Assembly (NCBI GenBank): GCA_009731375.1
Contig: BJOX01000168.1
Coordinates: 422,495-486,494 of the forward strand
From: Paulinella micropora
Lineage: Eukaryota > Cercozoa > Imbricatea > Euglyphida
Length of the DNA stretch: 64,000 nt
Direction of reading: 5' to 3'
Shown here in pieces: positions 1-29,640 of the stretch (the stretch's first letter is position 1; each line of letters begins with the position of its first letter). The translations under genes were made by a program, and so were the position numbers. Below the pieces are notes generated by a model. That model searched no databases and had not been told where the DNA came from. It saw only the letters and a list, made by a program, of their open reading frames with translations.

Positions 1-180
1 CGCTCCTGGGGAGTGTTCTAGTGTTGTCCCGTATAGTTCAAAAGGGCTCGGCTACCTTTCGGCTTGAACTGGGCACAGACACCAACCACAGCGAGACAGT
101 GGTTGGTGTGCAGCTTGGCCGGTGCTGAAAGTTCTTGTCCGGGGGTAGTATAGGAGGCCATGGCTTTTCAAGCTAAGCCA
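1..180. other. Unassigned left flank with a short hairpin
   Basis: Non-repetitive sequence before the first CTAT array. It contains an inverted repeat at about 81-109 (CACCAACCAC ... GTGGTTGGTG). An ATG in a GCCATGG context at about 159 opens only nine codons. The last bases before the array resemble positions 8845-8865, another array boundary. It could hold a 5' exon of the gene that follows, but I cannot show this. Confidence 0.3.
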
Positions 181-189
181 CGCCCATAG

Positions 190-229
190 ATTAAACATAT
201 CTATCTATCTATCTATCTACCTATCTACC

Positions 230-310
<81 letters not shown>

Positions 311-329
311 CTCTATCTGTCTCTGTCTC

Positions 330-368
<39 letters not shown>

Positions 369-401
369 CTCTCTCTCTATGTATATATATATGTATTTAT
401 A

Positions 402-456
<55 letters not shown>

Positions 457-530
457 TTACCTACCTACCTACCTACCTACCTACCTACCTATCCATCCAT
501 CCATCCATCCATCCATCTATCTATCTATTT
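190..530 (+). repeat. (CTAT)n array with CTCT, CTAC and CATC patches
   Basis: Tetranucleotide microsatellite, mostly CTAT on the plus strand, passing into CTAC and CCAT units. It ends directly in a TCCAG acceptor at 534-538, so it is the intron in front of the exon at 539. Confidence 0.95.
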
Positions 531-538
531 ATGTCCAG

Positions 539-20123
<19,585 letters not shown>

Positions 20124-20177
20124 AGCACCTGGTGACCACACTTCATCCCTCCGTTTAATCTTTTCTTTTCTTCTTCT

Positions 20178-20215
<38 letters not shown>

Positions 20216-20225
20216 NNNNNNNNNN
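20124..20225. other. 3' flank, poly-T and 10-N gap
   Basis: Short 3' flank of the long gene, a TTC/T run (20160-20213) and Ns at 20216-20225. Confidence 0.8.
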
Positions 20226-20878
20226 CATGAACCAGGCAGTTTTGGAAAGCTTTTTCCTTTCAAAATTTCTTCTTTTTTATTTTTATTATTTTTTCTTTGT
20301 TTATTTTATTCTGTCTTTTCTTCGGTTTGGTATGTCTGGTTGTCAAAAGTGCGACGAAGATCGGAGCACTCGTTTTTACTAGTATTAATATATTCATATA
20401 TGAATATACAGTGAGTAAGGACCGCTGTAAGTCCTATTAGTAATGATTCTGAGCCGTTGTAACATTGCACATTGTAATGAGACCCCTGATTGGCCGTTGC
20501 AGTCACTGTACCCGTTACAACGTCAGCCATCGAGCCGCGATAACCTTAGTATAATAATCTACACCGAGAGCTCGTCTGAGCTTTTCGAGCTGCTTGTCGG
20601 GTTCTAATAGCCACTAGGTGATTCAGAATTCTCAAACATCGTCTCATGGACCTGGACCATGCGTTCTCGTAGAATAGTCAAAGTAACTTAATAATAAATA
20701 ATAAGGCGGAATGATTGTTACAATAGTACGATACTTAATAACCGATAACTGTCCTAATGATATGAAGACTGAGGAATACCTAAAGTAGGGACTCCGTAGC
20801 CTCCAGACCAAGGATAAGCGACAAACCGGAACGGGAAGTAATGCTATTATATACCGGGTGGGCCGGCATAATTCCTTC

Positions 20879-20941
<63 letters not shown>

Positions 20942-21323
20942 NNNNNNNNNNAATCTGAGTGACGGTCGTCGCAGTACTCGTCACACTATTAATGAATTAA
21001 ACATTGGCTCTGAATATTTCAAGTCACACTTCACTAGGCCATGCGCCAACACTGTGACCTACTAACTAATACACCGCGTAAGATTTTGAGTACCGTCTAA
21101 CTCAAGTTCAAGTTGAGCCATTCGCCAACACTTCGACCCGCCCCCACCCGTCGCCCGGCGGGCAAAAGTACAGGTACCTGTTATTAATACCATGAAGTGT
21201 TAAGTGGTTTCGAATAATAAGTCCCGCAAGCCTGAATAAAGCAGTTGCCCATTATTACACTCCTACGCCGCCATATTACTATCACTGTGACTAGGAGCCA
21301 TCTCGCCGCGACTTCCCTATCCC
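20226..21323. other. Unique AT-rich sequence with a C homopolymer and gap
   Basis: No long open frame or recognisable gene. A run of about 60 C (20880-20941) abuts a 10-N gap (20942-20951). The copia insertion follows. Confidence 0.7.
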
Positions 21324-21328
21324 CAATC
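21324..21328. repeat. Target-site duplication CAATC, left
   Basis: CAATC directly before the left LTR. The same five bases follow the right LTR at 29009-29013. Confidence 0.8.
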
Positions 21329-21767
21329 AAAGTAATCTATCACTCAAACGCAGAGTTTAGGGAAGCTACCCCGCTAAGGGTAAAGAATAACCGAAGAAAA
21401 GACTTTTAATGACTTTGGGTCATACAAAATGTTGTAACCGGAACAGCTACTCTGACACTTAGTCGTACCTCAACTGGAGAGGGGCAGACCAAGCATAAGA
21501 GTCAAATAACGACAAGCCGGACAACACTTGATGCCACTATGTAATGTACGGGCCGGCCGACAATGTGGTGACATTAACAGAATGGTAATACTCATTTGAT
21601 TCTAGGCATTCCAGACTATGATTCGCGAATACTCTAGAAAGTGTCCTTGTCAGTAATAAAGGTATTAATAACTGTCCGGCCTATGAACTTGCCTATGACT
21701 AAGACTATCCAAATTACAGATAAATTGACTAGGTGGAGTAACGGGTATTAATAGTACATTACAACGC
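21329..21767 (-). repeat. 3' LTR of the copia element (439 bp)
   Basis: On the element strand it begins GCGTTGTAATG and ends GATTACTTT, so it lacks the usual TG...CA ends. Boundaries follow from the target duplication, the adjacent purine tract and the matching 5' LTR. Confidence 0.85.
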
Positions 21768-21777
21768 TCCCCCTTAG
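21768..21777 (-). promoter_or_regulatory. Polypurine tract of the copia element
   Basis: On the element strand CTAAGGGGGA ends where the 3' LTR begins, the expected primer site for plus-strand DNA synthesis. Confidence 0.7.
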
Positions 21778-22211
21778 TCGCAAGTCATAGGCTATATTAG
21801 TATATAAATATGAAAAAATAGTGTTGAGGATCAGTTATGGGTTACCCGAAGGTTAAATATCAACTCCCATTTACATCACATCCTCTATGTATGTATATAT
21901 GTGTAGTCATGCAGTAACATGTATGAAGTATGTATGTGTTCAAAAATTTGCAAGCGCTTCCCGTAGAGGGTAGCAAAATCAAAAAAAAATTTAGATTTCC
22001 TATTCTAGGACAGAAAGAATGATAGAAAGAATTTAAATTGCTAAGTTAGCCAGGGAAAGCCTCGCGGCTGCCGGCCTCGCGTGGCAGTCGGCTACCCAGC
22101 CTCGGCTCGACGGCTCTTGACCCCTGCGCAAAACAAAGCTGCTGCAACAAGCAACAAACTGCACAAAACACTCAAAGCAAATATAGGTGAGTGGACACGC
22201 AAATCCCGAAA
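21778..22211. other. Copia 3' untranslated region
   Basis: Between the pol stop codon and the purine tract. About 430 bp with no open frame of note; GC-rich at 22040-22130. Confidence 0.7.
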
Positions 22212-23831
22212 TTACTTGAGCTTTACCGTAAATTTGTTAAGTAAATACTCGAATTGTTCTTTCGGTAAATATTTTGTCATAACATCACCTATCTGCTTCT
22301 TCGTACCTACTTTTACAAACTTAATCTCACCGTCTCTCTGTAGGTGATGCATAAAGTGTAATTCTAAAGGTAAGTGTTTAGTTCTATTACCTGACATACC
22401 CCTCTCTGCCGCTAAGACTGTTTGAGAGTTATCCTCGAATAATTCTATCGGGCTCTTTTGGGCTATGTTTAGTTCTTGTGTAATGTGTTTTAGTGCAAGT
22501 CCCTCTCTAATGCACTCAGTTGCTGCAAATATTTCAGCATCATTGGAACTCAGGGCGATGCGACTCTGTCGCTTTGATAACCATGCAACTGGATCGCTGC
22601 CCCATAGGATCACGAATCCAGTGCGGGACTTCCCTGTTTTCTTACAAACTTTGTGAGCCGCGTCGGGCCACATGGAAAGTTTTGGATAGGTTTGCCCTTC
22701 TTGCTCTGACTTAGGCTCATGGTAAGCTAAACCTCGATAAGAGTTAACTAAATAACGAAAGATTCTGCCTAACATCGCATAAGTTATTCCCTTATCGATA
22801 GTTTGCATGACACTTGCCGAATTTAGTGCTTGTTCTATATCGGGTCTTGTCATCTTTGCGAGAAATAGCAAACGACCAACTAGACTAGGAATTGAAAATT
22901 TTCGCAAGCTAGCTGATTCCGACATCGGTTCCGTGAAATGTTCTTGCGCTGGAGTACTAACGGGTTTAGCAGAATCGTAGCCTACCTCTTTTAGTATCTG
23001 CTGCTGATATTTTCGCTGATGCAAAATTATTTTCCCGTTCGATTGCTCTATCTCTATTCCTTTGAATTCACGGGCAATACCGAGTCTTTTGAGCGGGAAA
23101 TGTTTTTCTAATGCGGACGCAAAACGCTCATATGCTTGTTTGTTTGGTGCGGTGAACAGCAAGTCATCAACATGAAATACCCCTACTATCGCCTCTCTCA
23201 AAGCTTTATCATTTTCTACAAACATACATAAGTCTGAATCTAGCAACCTAAAACCTAGCTCCTCTAACTTGGGTGCTAATATCTCATACCATCTTCTTCC
23301 TGCCTGTGGTGCACCATATAAAGCACCATCTATACGCCATATCATCCCCTCATGCCCTTCTCTGTCTACACTCTCTGGCGCATATGCATAAACAGGGTCA
23401 TTCATACGAGCATTTAGGTATGCATTTTTAAAATCTATGCCGTATAGTTTGTGTTTGTGCCAGGCAGCTAGTTTGGCGAGAAATAAAAGTGAATGGTGCG
23501 CGGCGCAAGGAACAAAGAGCTGATCTGGGTTATAGCTAACACCGGGTTCTAACATATCTCCCCGTAAAGCTAAACGAGACTTTATGAACTTTTTCCCGTT
23601 CTCATCTAACTTTACTTTGTGAACCCATGTCAATCTAACTATCTTACTAACTCCTGCCTTGCTTGCCTCCTTATGGGGTACCCATGTGTATGTGTTAAAG
23701 GATTGAAGAGCTTTTAGCTCTGTTTTCATACCCTCTAAAACATCTTTAGCTGTCAAACCTTCCTCTATGACATCTTTGGGTACTCTGATATCTACATACA
23801 AATAAAAATCACGAATCTCATCTGTCACCAT
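22212..23831 (-). CDS. Copia pol: reverse transcriptase and RNase H
   Basis: Open from just after an in-frame TGA (23841-23843) to the TAA at 22212-22214. N-terminal half is the copia RT: TWVHKVKLDENG, KARLALRGD-like (KSRLALRGD), YGIDFKNAYLNARMND with the first catalytic Asp, YGAPQAGRRWYEIL, and FHVDDLLF with the paired catalytic Asp (FHVDD for the common YVDD). The C-terminal half is RNase H: LSMWPDAAHK, VAWLSKRQSRIALSSNDAE and the ALKHITQEL to LFEDN region. It acts on the element RNA in the virus-like particle. The ATG at 23831 is simply the first Met after the TGA; the domain starts upstream and the frame continues into integrase. Confidence 0.93.
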   Translation of the reverse strand: MVTDEIRDFYLYVDIRVPKDVIEEGLTAKDVLEGMKTELKALQSFNTYTWVPHKEASKAGVSKIVRLTWVHKVKLDENGKKFIKSRLALRGDMLEPGVSYNPDQLFVPCAAHHSLLFLAKLAAWHKHKLYGIDFKNAYLNARMNDPVYAYAPESVDREGHEGMIWRIDGALYGAPQAGRRWYEILAPKLEELGFRLLDSDLCMFVENDKALREAIVGVFHVDDLLFTAPNKQAYERFASALEKHFPLKRLGIAREFKGIEIEQSNGKIILHQRKYQQQILKEVGYDSAKPVSTPAQEHFTEPMSESASLRKFSIPSLVGRLLFLAKMTRPDIEQALNSASVMQTIDKGITYAMLGRIFRYLVNSYRGLAYHEPKSEQEGQTYPKLSMWPDAAHKVCKKTGKSRTGFVILWGSDPVAWLSKRQSRIALSSNDAEIFAATECIREGLALKHITQELNIAQKSPIELFEDNSQTVLAAERGMSGNRTKHLPLELHFMHHLQRDGEIKFVKVGTKKQIGDVMTKYLPKEQFEYLLNKFTVKLK

Positions 23832-23840
23832 ACGGTCATC

Positions 23841-25724
23841 TCATAAAAACATATTAGCGGGACTTTGTAACGGGTATTCGGGATCTTTCACGGAGTATTT
23901 GAGGATTTCCGAATTCAACATCCGTTCTTCTTCGTCCTCAAACTTAACTATGTGGGTGGGCTGAGGTCTGTCTCTTACTACGAGTCTATCTCTGGGGTCA
24001 CTCACTCTGCTGACTACCCCTACTCGTACTATGCTCTCCCATCCCTCACCGTACTTTTTCTTCGCCCATCCATCTCCCCATGCACGCGCGGGCACTCTTA
24101 CTACCTTACCTATTAGCTCTTGAGCCTCTCTCTTTTCTCTCTTGGGCTCATTGCTAGGGGTAAATCTCTCTACTGCCTTGCGCTGCCTTTTACCGGGGAT
24201 TATGTTACTCTCCGTTACTCTCTGACTCTGCTCCCACGTTAATCCCTTAGATGGTGGTGATTTTTCTTCGTATGCTCTTCTTTCATGTATTTTTAGTGGA
24301 TCTGTTGGATCTTGTTCATTTGTATGCTCTTGTGGCTTGATCTTGTGCTCTGGGGGTAATTGTTGTGGATAATGTGGCTCTGGACTTGTGTGTAGGCGTG
24401 TATGTTTGTGATCCAATGTATTCTTCTCCACATGCTCATTTTCATGCTCATTCTCATTCGCATCGATATCAACATTCTCTGTCTCCCCCTCAACTTCATC
24501 AAAGTGTGTTGTTGGGTGGTCGTTGTTGACGTTGTGCGGTGACTTAGGTGATTGAGGTGGTGACTGGGGTGGTGATTGGGGTGGTGACGCTTGTGGAGAT
24601 GTGTGTGGTTGCTCGCTCTCATTCTCATTCTCCCCCTCAGAGTCATCATTATCCCACGACACTAGTTTAGGAGGATGAGCTTGTTTACCGATTTTGTGAA
24701 TATTAAATCTCACATCTCTCACTCCGGAAATTATCTTCTTACCATCCCATACGCGGTATAGTTCCCGAAATAGATCATATCCTACTAGCATCACCTTTTT
24801 CCCTCTGTACTCTCCCGTCCGCACTTTAGTCTTAGGTATATGTAACACACCCATACATCCTATTGGTTTTAAATGAAAGAGTGTTGGTTTTCTACCTAAC
24901 AGCTGCTCATAATGCGAAATTCCTTTGCGTTCCCCGTGAATTGCCGGTAGTATGTTGTGAATGGTTATTGCTGCATGTTCTAATTCTGCCCAGAATTGCG
25001 GCGGTAATTTAGCGTGATATCTCATTGCTCGTGCAGGCCCCGCCGTAATATCATTCACTTTTTCCGCAATAGGATTCCCGTCTTTATCGTTTGTCGCGGA
25101 GGTTTTCCAAATAAAGCGAATATTTTTCCACCACTTAATGACTTCCTCCGGAATATGGAATTCTTGATCTGCGCGAATTTCCTTTACTTTGTTTCCTGTC
25201 TGTCTCTCATAAAAGGCTACAGCTTGTTTTAAGCAATCTACAAACTCATTCTTATGGGCTAAATAAAAGTCAAGAATGAACAGTGAGTAGTCGTCGGTGA
25301 CCGAAAATTTATACCGTTTACCACCTATTGATCTAGTTGCCCACGGTCCTGATGTGTCTATTTGTAGAATTATATCTGGCTTTTGGGCTCTTTCTATTGT
25401 ATTAACTGCAAAACGTGGCAATCGTTTAGACTTTCCTATCATGCAAGATTCGCAAAATCTCACATCGCTCTCGTCACCAACTAACTTAATGTTCAAAAAT
25501 TTTGCCAATAGGCGCATCTTTGTTAACCCATAATGCCCACAGGCATAGTGAAAAAGCTTGATTCCTATCTTTCTAGGTTTGTCTGACTTTCTGGGGTAAG
25601 CTTCATATAATACTATATCTACGTGTAATTCTTTCTCTTTCTTATTTAGTTCATGCTTACTTGTCTCGTTTTTGTTCTCATTTGTGGGGCTTCCCTCCCC
25701 TTCTACCCCCTTGTTGCGAAAGGA
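23841..25724 (-). CDS. Copia pol: integrase region, ends at an in-frame TGA
   Basis: Opens after a stop at 25725 in the -1 frame relative to gag, overlapping it by 22 nt. Contains the His/Cys zinc-binding part (LFHYACGHYGLTKM ... FCESCMIGKSKR), the core with Asp in LQIDTSGPW, Asp in EIRADQEF and Glu in PIAEKVNDI, then the copia C-terminal GKKVMLVGYDLFRELYRVWD block and a Pro/Ser/His-rich linker (KRQRKAVERF). The frame continues past the TGA into RT, so integrase and RT belong to one polyprotein broken by a nonsense codon or needing readthrough. The first Met lies well inside the domain, which argues that it is made by frameshifting from gag-protease. Confidence 0.9.
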   Translation of the reverse strand, partial: SFRNKGVEGEGSPTNENKNETSKHELNKKEKELHVDIVLYEAYPRKSDKPRKIGIKLFHYACGHYGLTKMRLLAKFLNIKLVGDESDVRFCESCMIGKSKRLPRFAVNTIERAQKPDIILQIDTSGPWATRSIGGKRYKFSVTDDYSLFILDFYLAHKNEFVDCLKQAVAFYERQTGNKVKEIRADQEFHIPEEVIKWWKNIRFIWKTSATNDKDGNPIAEKVNDITAGPARAMRYHAKLPPQFWAELEHAAITIHNILPAIHGERKGISHYEQLLGRKPTLFHLKPIGCMGVLHIPKTKVRTGEYRGKKVMLVGYDLFRELYRVWDGKKIISGVRDVRFNIHKIGKQAHPPKLVSWDNDDSEGENENESEQPHTSPQASPPQSPPQSPPQSPKSPHNVNNDHPTTHFDEVEGETENVDIDANENEHENEHVEKNTLDHKHTRLHTSPEPHYPQQLPPEHKIKPQEHTNEQDPTDPLKIHERRAYEEKSPPSKGLTWEQSQRVTESNIIPGKRQRKAVERFTPSNEPKREKREAQELIGKVVRVPARAWGDGWAKKKYGEGWESIVRVGVVSRVSDPRDRLVVRDRPQPTHIVKFEDEEERMLNSEILKYSVKDPEYPLQSPANMFL

Positions 25725-28699
25725 TCATATCTTTCGTTGACTTTCAATGGTTCATCATATTCGTCATCCCATCTGTATATCATACTCTTAGTTAACATCC
25801 CCCTTACTAATATGTCACTCTCGTTAATGTGGATGGGGTGTTTGAGTATTACTAACTGTCCGTTTTGGTGGATGACTGATCTGTTGTGTCTGTGGTCCAT
25901 CTGTCCTGTAGAGACTATGCTAACTGGTAAGGTAGTGTCGAGTAACATTTTCTTTTCTACTGCTCTAGGCCTTCCTTTCCCATCTATCACAATCAGCCTA
26001 GCTCTTCCTGACTTACTCAACTCCCTTTCTCCATTACCTGTCAGTAGTTCTACCGGGTCTATCTCATCGACATCCGTCAATCTGTCTTCTCTGCATGATA
26101 TGTCTGTGCTTGCTCCACTATCCTGTACTGTCATGTCTCTCTTTTTCATCACTCTTTTTCTCACATGTATCAGTACATGCTCTGTCTCTCCTTCTGTCTC
26201 TGTCTCTGTTTCTAGTTCACCCTCAGAGACTCCTCTACCCTCACCTTGTCCCTCTTCTGTGAGTTGTGGAGGTGTAGTGATGGGACTCTGTCTGACTGCT
26301 CTCTCCAAGTACACTCCTTCTATTGCTCTTACTATGTCAGTCAAAAAGTCATCTCTCTCTAGCTCGCCACTCACGACACGCATCACTTCTCCATTCATTC
26401 CCCTCACGCACTCATTCATCAACGTTTTAGCTATTTCATTTATATCTTTGAAGGTTATGACGGGAGGGTTGATGGGTTGCGTGTTTGTTGTCTGTGTTGG
26501 TGGGAGTGCTGTGATTGGTCTAGAACTAGAGATTTGGAGTTGTTGTGAGGTGGGACCTATTTGGTTGCCAAACTTGTTGACAGAAGTGGGCCCAAGTCGT
26601 TGCTCTCCCTCATCCACTCCACTCTCTTCTCTCCCTTCTCTGCTCTGGCCGGTCCGCTGACTAGAAAATGGATTATGTTTGCGTGGTTGTTGCGGAATAT
26701 TTTGCGAGACTTGTGGACTTGTGGAAATTTTGGTGTCACGTAAAGTTTCAAATTCCCCGAAAACGAGTCTTTGCGTAATTTTATGAGACTTTTCCAATGC
26801 CGCAGCTTTAAGACCTCGTTCGTCTGGGTAGTAAGGAGATTTGGGGGGACGCAACACGGGACTTACCGACAAATCCAACTCCGGATAATCTGGGTCTTGT
26901 GTGGCGTGATATCCGCAGTACCTCGCATAAGATAATCGTTTCGCGTGATTTGCGTATATTCCTTTTCCTTTTGATTTTTCAACGGAAACATTACACGGTT
27001 TTTTGCGTCTGTTTATTCCGGCACATTTTGTGTCAGGCGTGACTCCGTAAGAACTCTCAAGCCTCAAAGGAGTTTCGTTAGGGTTAGGGGTGACTGGGGA
27101 ACATCGTGGGGTGGCGGATACTAACCGCTCTTCCTTGCCTTCTCCCCGTAGTGAGGAGGGACCTCGTAGGGTGGCCGATACTAACCGCACTTCCCGTCCT
27201 TCTCCACTCTCACTATGTCTATTCCCTACCCTAGGTGTAGTCTTTGTATCGTTCAAAAGGGCTTGGGGACTTGTAGATTTGTGATGAGGTGAGCTTGGTT
27301 GCTCGTCATCTCTTTCTCTTTCTTCCTCATCATCATCGCTCTTATCATAAGTGTTCCCCATATGGATTAAAGCAACGTTTGTATCAGAGTCACTTTGTTC
27401 GTCTTCGTTTTTGTCGTTGCCGGTTGTTATCAAAGTGAGTGCTTTCTTTTTCTTATGAAAGGGTTTCTTTTTGTTTTTGTAATTGTTCTTTTGTTCGTTC
27501 TTTTCTTGTTCCGTGCCTTTGTCTTCCGTTTGATTCCGTTTTAATTTTCCTTCTTTGCGGAACTTTTCCGAAATCACCGGACAATATCTCATGGTATGGC
27601 CTTTGGCATCACATCCGAAACACGTGACTTTGAGCGTCCAGTTTGGAGCTGTCTTTGGTCCCGGTTTATTGTCTCCCCTTTTCCCTTTATTATCCATCAG
27701 GAGATTGGTCTCTTGCCGCTGCTTGCCATCCCGAGATTTCTTGTTGTTGTCTTTGCGAATTTGAGTTTTTCTCTCACGGAAATTGTTACGTCTTTCTTTT
27801 TCTTCCCACATTAACCATCTTTCCCTATGTGCTTCGCATAGTTCCGAGAAATTTGGTCTTAGTCTGGCCGGGAGATCATAGTGGTCCACCTGAAATTTAT
27901 CCCCGAAAGCTGGATGGTAGCGCAATTTCTTAAATAGCTTTCTCTTTGCTTCCTCATCGGAAAATGGCGCCCCACGTAAACTTTCAAGCTGGATTTTCTT
28001 TGCGAGAAATTCATTTAGCCAGTCTACATACCTCTGACCTGCCCTTGGTCTCGTTCTCTCAAACTCTTCCTCTAACATGTACCTACCTGCTCCGGAAATG
28101 CCTCCCCATTGATCTCTTACTACTATCAACTCTTCAATGGGTCCTTTCGTCTTCTGTGTTCGCAGGAAATTAGATACATTGTCTTTGGAAAAAGCCACAG
28201 GCAGACATAACTGCAAAGTTTTCATCCTTTCATAATATTTCTTCTCTTTGCGGATAGCTGTCTTTCTTCTTGTGTGTTGTTTCATACTTTGTCTTTTCTT
28301 TTTCCTTGCTTCTTTCTCTTTCCACTCTCTCTTTTGTTCTGCTGTCATTTTATCCCAACCTTCTGGCTGTTTGATATCTTCTTTCTTTGTCTGGGGTCTC
28401 TGTCTTCCTCTCTGAGAGGTGTCTGACTCTTCATCTTCCTCACTATCACTTATGGGCGTGTCGGGCTCTTCTAAGTCTTCTGCCGTCTTAGCCCTTGCTT
28501 CGTCGTAAGGAAAATCCCTTTTGGCTTTAGCTGGGTCGGCTAATGCCACAGATACCATCTCTGCCACGTGGACAGATATCCCCTGCATGTGCTTCTGAAA
28601 CTTGCTTGACCAAGGCCAAAAGCTTTGGTCGTTGCCCTCGAATATGGGCACTTGACTCAATACGTGCTTTGGCACGCTTGCCTCCTTGACAAGGCTCAT
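25703..28699 (-). CDS. Copia gag and protease
   Basis: Starts at ATG 28699-28697, which lies inside the primer-binding site; no other Met precedes the gag motif VPIFEGNDQSFWPWSSKF. A CCHC zinc knuckle (CFGCDAKGHTMRYC) sits near the middle and the aspartic protease active site TVQDSGASTDISC in the last third. Long charged linkers separate them, making it larger than usual for copia gag. It ends at TAG 25703-25705, right after a run of five G. Upstream TTG codons in the LTR extend the frame slightly but are unlikely starts. Confidence 0.88.
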   Translation of the reverse strand: MSLVKEASVPKHVLSQVPIFEGNDQSFWPWSSKFQKHMQGISVHVAEMVSVALADPAKAKRDFPYDEARAKTAEDLEEPDTPISDSEEDEESDTSQRGRQRPQTKKEDIKQPEGWDKMTAEQKREWKEKEARKKKRQSMKQHTRRKTAIRKEKKYYERMKTLQLCLPVAFSKDNVSNFLRTQKTKGPIEELIVVRDQWGGISGAGRYMLEEEFERTRPRAGQRYVDWLNEFLAKKIQLESLRGAPFSDEEAKRKLFKKLRYHPAFGDKFQVDHYDLPARLRPNFSELCEAHRERWLMWEEKERRNNFRERKTQIRKDNNKKSRDGKQRQETNLLMDNKGKRGDNKPGPKTAPNWTLKVTCFGCDAKGHTMRYCPVISEKFRKEGKLKRNQTEDKGTEQEKNEQKNNYKNKKKPFHKKKKALTLITTGNDKNEDEQSDSDTNVALIHMGNTYDKSDDDEEERERDDEQPSSPHHKSTSPQALLNDTKTTPRVGNRHSESGEGREVRLVSATLRGPSSLRGEGKEERLVSATPRCSPVTPNPNETPLRLESSYGVTPDTKCAGINRRKKPCNVSVEKSKGKGIYANHAKRLSYARYCGYHATQDPDYPELDLSVSPVLRPPKSPYYPDERGLKAAALEKSHKITQRLVFGEFETLRDTKISTSPQVSQNIPQQPRKHNPFSSQRTGQSREGREESGVDEGEQRLGPTSVNKFGNQIGPTSQQLQISSSRPITALPPTQTTNTQPINPPVITFKDINEIAKTLMNECVRGMNGEVMRVVSGELERDDFLTDIVRAIEGVYLERAVRQSPITTPPQLTEEGQGEGRGVSEGELETETETEGETEHVLIHVRKRVMKKRDMTVQDSGASTDISCREDRLTDVDEIDPVELLTGNGERELSKSGRARLIVIDGKGRPRAVEKKMLLDTTLPVSIVSTGQMDHRHNRSVIHQNGQLVILKHPIHINESDILVRGMLTKSMIYRWDDEYDEPLKVNERYDPFATRG

Positions 28700-28703
28700 A
28701 ACC
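28690..28703 (-). promoter_or_regulatory. Copia primer-binding site, half-tRNA type, containing the gag ATG
   Basis: On the element strand GGTTATGAGCCTTG starts directly after the 5' LTR. It is complementary to the anticodon arm of an initiator Met tRNA (CAAGGCTCATAACC, anticodon CAT in the middle), as in Drosophila copia, and not to a tRNA 3' end. The ATG here is the gag start codon. Confidence 0.75.
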
Positions 28704-29008
28704 AAAGTAATCTATCACTCAAACGCAGAGTTTAGGGAAGCTACCCCGCTAAGGGTAAAGAATAACCGAAGAAAAGACTTTTAATGACTTTGGGTCACAC
28801 AAAATGTGGTGACCTTAACAGAATGGTAATACTCATTTGATTCTAGGCATTCCAGACTATGATTCGCGAATACTCTAGAAAGTGTCCTTGTCAGTAATAA
28901 AGGTATTAATAACTGTCCGGCCTATGAACTTGCCTATGACTAAGACTATCCAAATTACCGGTAAATTGACTAGGTGGAGTAACGGGTATTAATAGTACAT
29001 TACAACGC
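28704..29008 (-). repeat. 5' LTR of the copia element (305 bp, internally deleted)
   Basis: Matches the 3' LTR at both ends but lacks 134 bp. The break lies at an 11-bp imperfect repeat (AATGTTGTAAC and AATGTGGTGAC) that flanks the missing segment in the other LTR. Confidence 0.88.
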
Positions 29009-29013
29009 CAATC
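29009..29013. repeat. Target-site duplication CAATC, right
   Basis: Same five bases as 21324-21328. Confidence 0.8.
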
Positions 29014-29640
29014 GAAACCGTTACCAATGACCGTTACCTCATGACCTGAATGAAATACTTGCCATTTCCCCGATTTCCCATAGTCGGAGCCGTTACCCAT
29101 AGCTGTTACTTCATATTAGTGAGTCATATGTAATTCTATGTTCATCATCAGGCAGGCCGCAAGTCCCCTCAGGCTACGCTCGCTGTCAGGATTTTTCAAA
29201 CTTACGAAATTACTGAGACGAACTAGTCACACTATGATATTATACATCTTCTATTAAATTTTTATCTCTTCCTCTTCCCACTCGGCTCTATGATTGAGTG
29301 ACAAGTATTCTACCAAAACAGTGCTTGCGTATAATGATGAGAAGGAAATCATCGGCGTCGCAGGCTGAAAAGAGGTTGAATGCCCGGAGGATCAGGTATC
29401 TGTACTGGGTGCTGAAGGGTGGCCAAGAGCCGAAGGATCCGGTAACAGTACCGGGTGTCGAAGGGGGGGGGGGAGCCCGGTGAAAAGTTCGTGCTGGTGG
29501 CACGACGAGAGTGGGATAAGAATAGGCCGGACTCCTGAAAGTGGAGATGTAGCTAGTTTTGAAAAAATTTGAAGAATGATAATAGACTTTGATGTCAGGG
29601 AGACAATTCAAATCTAGCACGAGAGTCGAGTGCCTTGACC
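29014..29640. other. Unique sequence between the two retrotransposons
   Basis: No gene recognised. Contains small inexact repeats (GTTACC...CCGTTACC) and a G10 run at 29465. A short plus frame (MMRRKSSASQAEKRL) is probably chance. Confidence 0.6.

Larger units (their letters stand above)
21329..29008 (-). mobile_element. Ty1/copia LTR retrotransposon, nearly complete
   Basis: About 7.7 kb on the minus strand: 5' LTR 28704-29008, primer-binding site, gag-protease, integrase, RT-RNase H, polypurine tract, 3' LTR 21329-21767, and a 5-bp target duplication. Domain order (protease, integrase, RT, RNase H) is that of copia. The LTRs differ by a 134-bp deletion and only a few substitutions, so the insertion is fairly recent. 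The reading frame is broken once by a frame change after protease and once by a TGA between integrase and RT. Confidence 0.92.

Noticed and set aside
24293-24649. Minus-strand Met/Arg/His-rich frame within the copia integrase linker
   Set aside because: Shadow of the integrase frame in another register.
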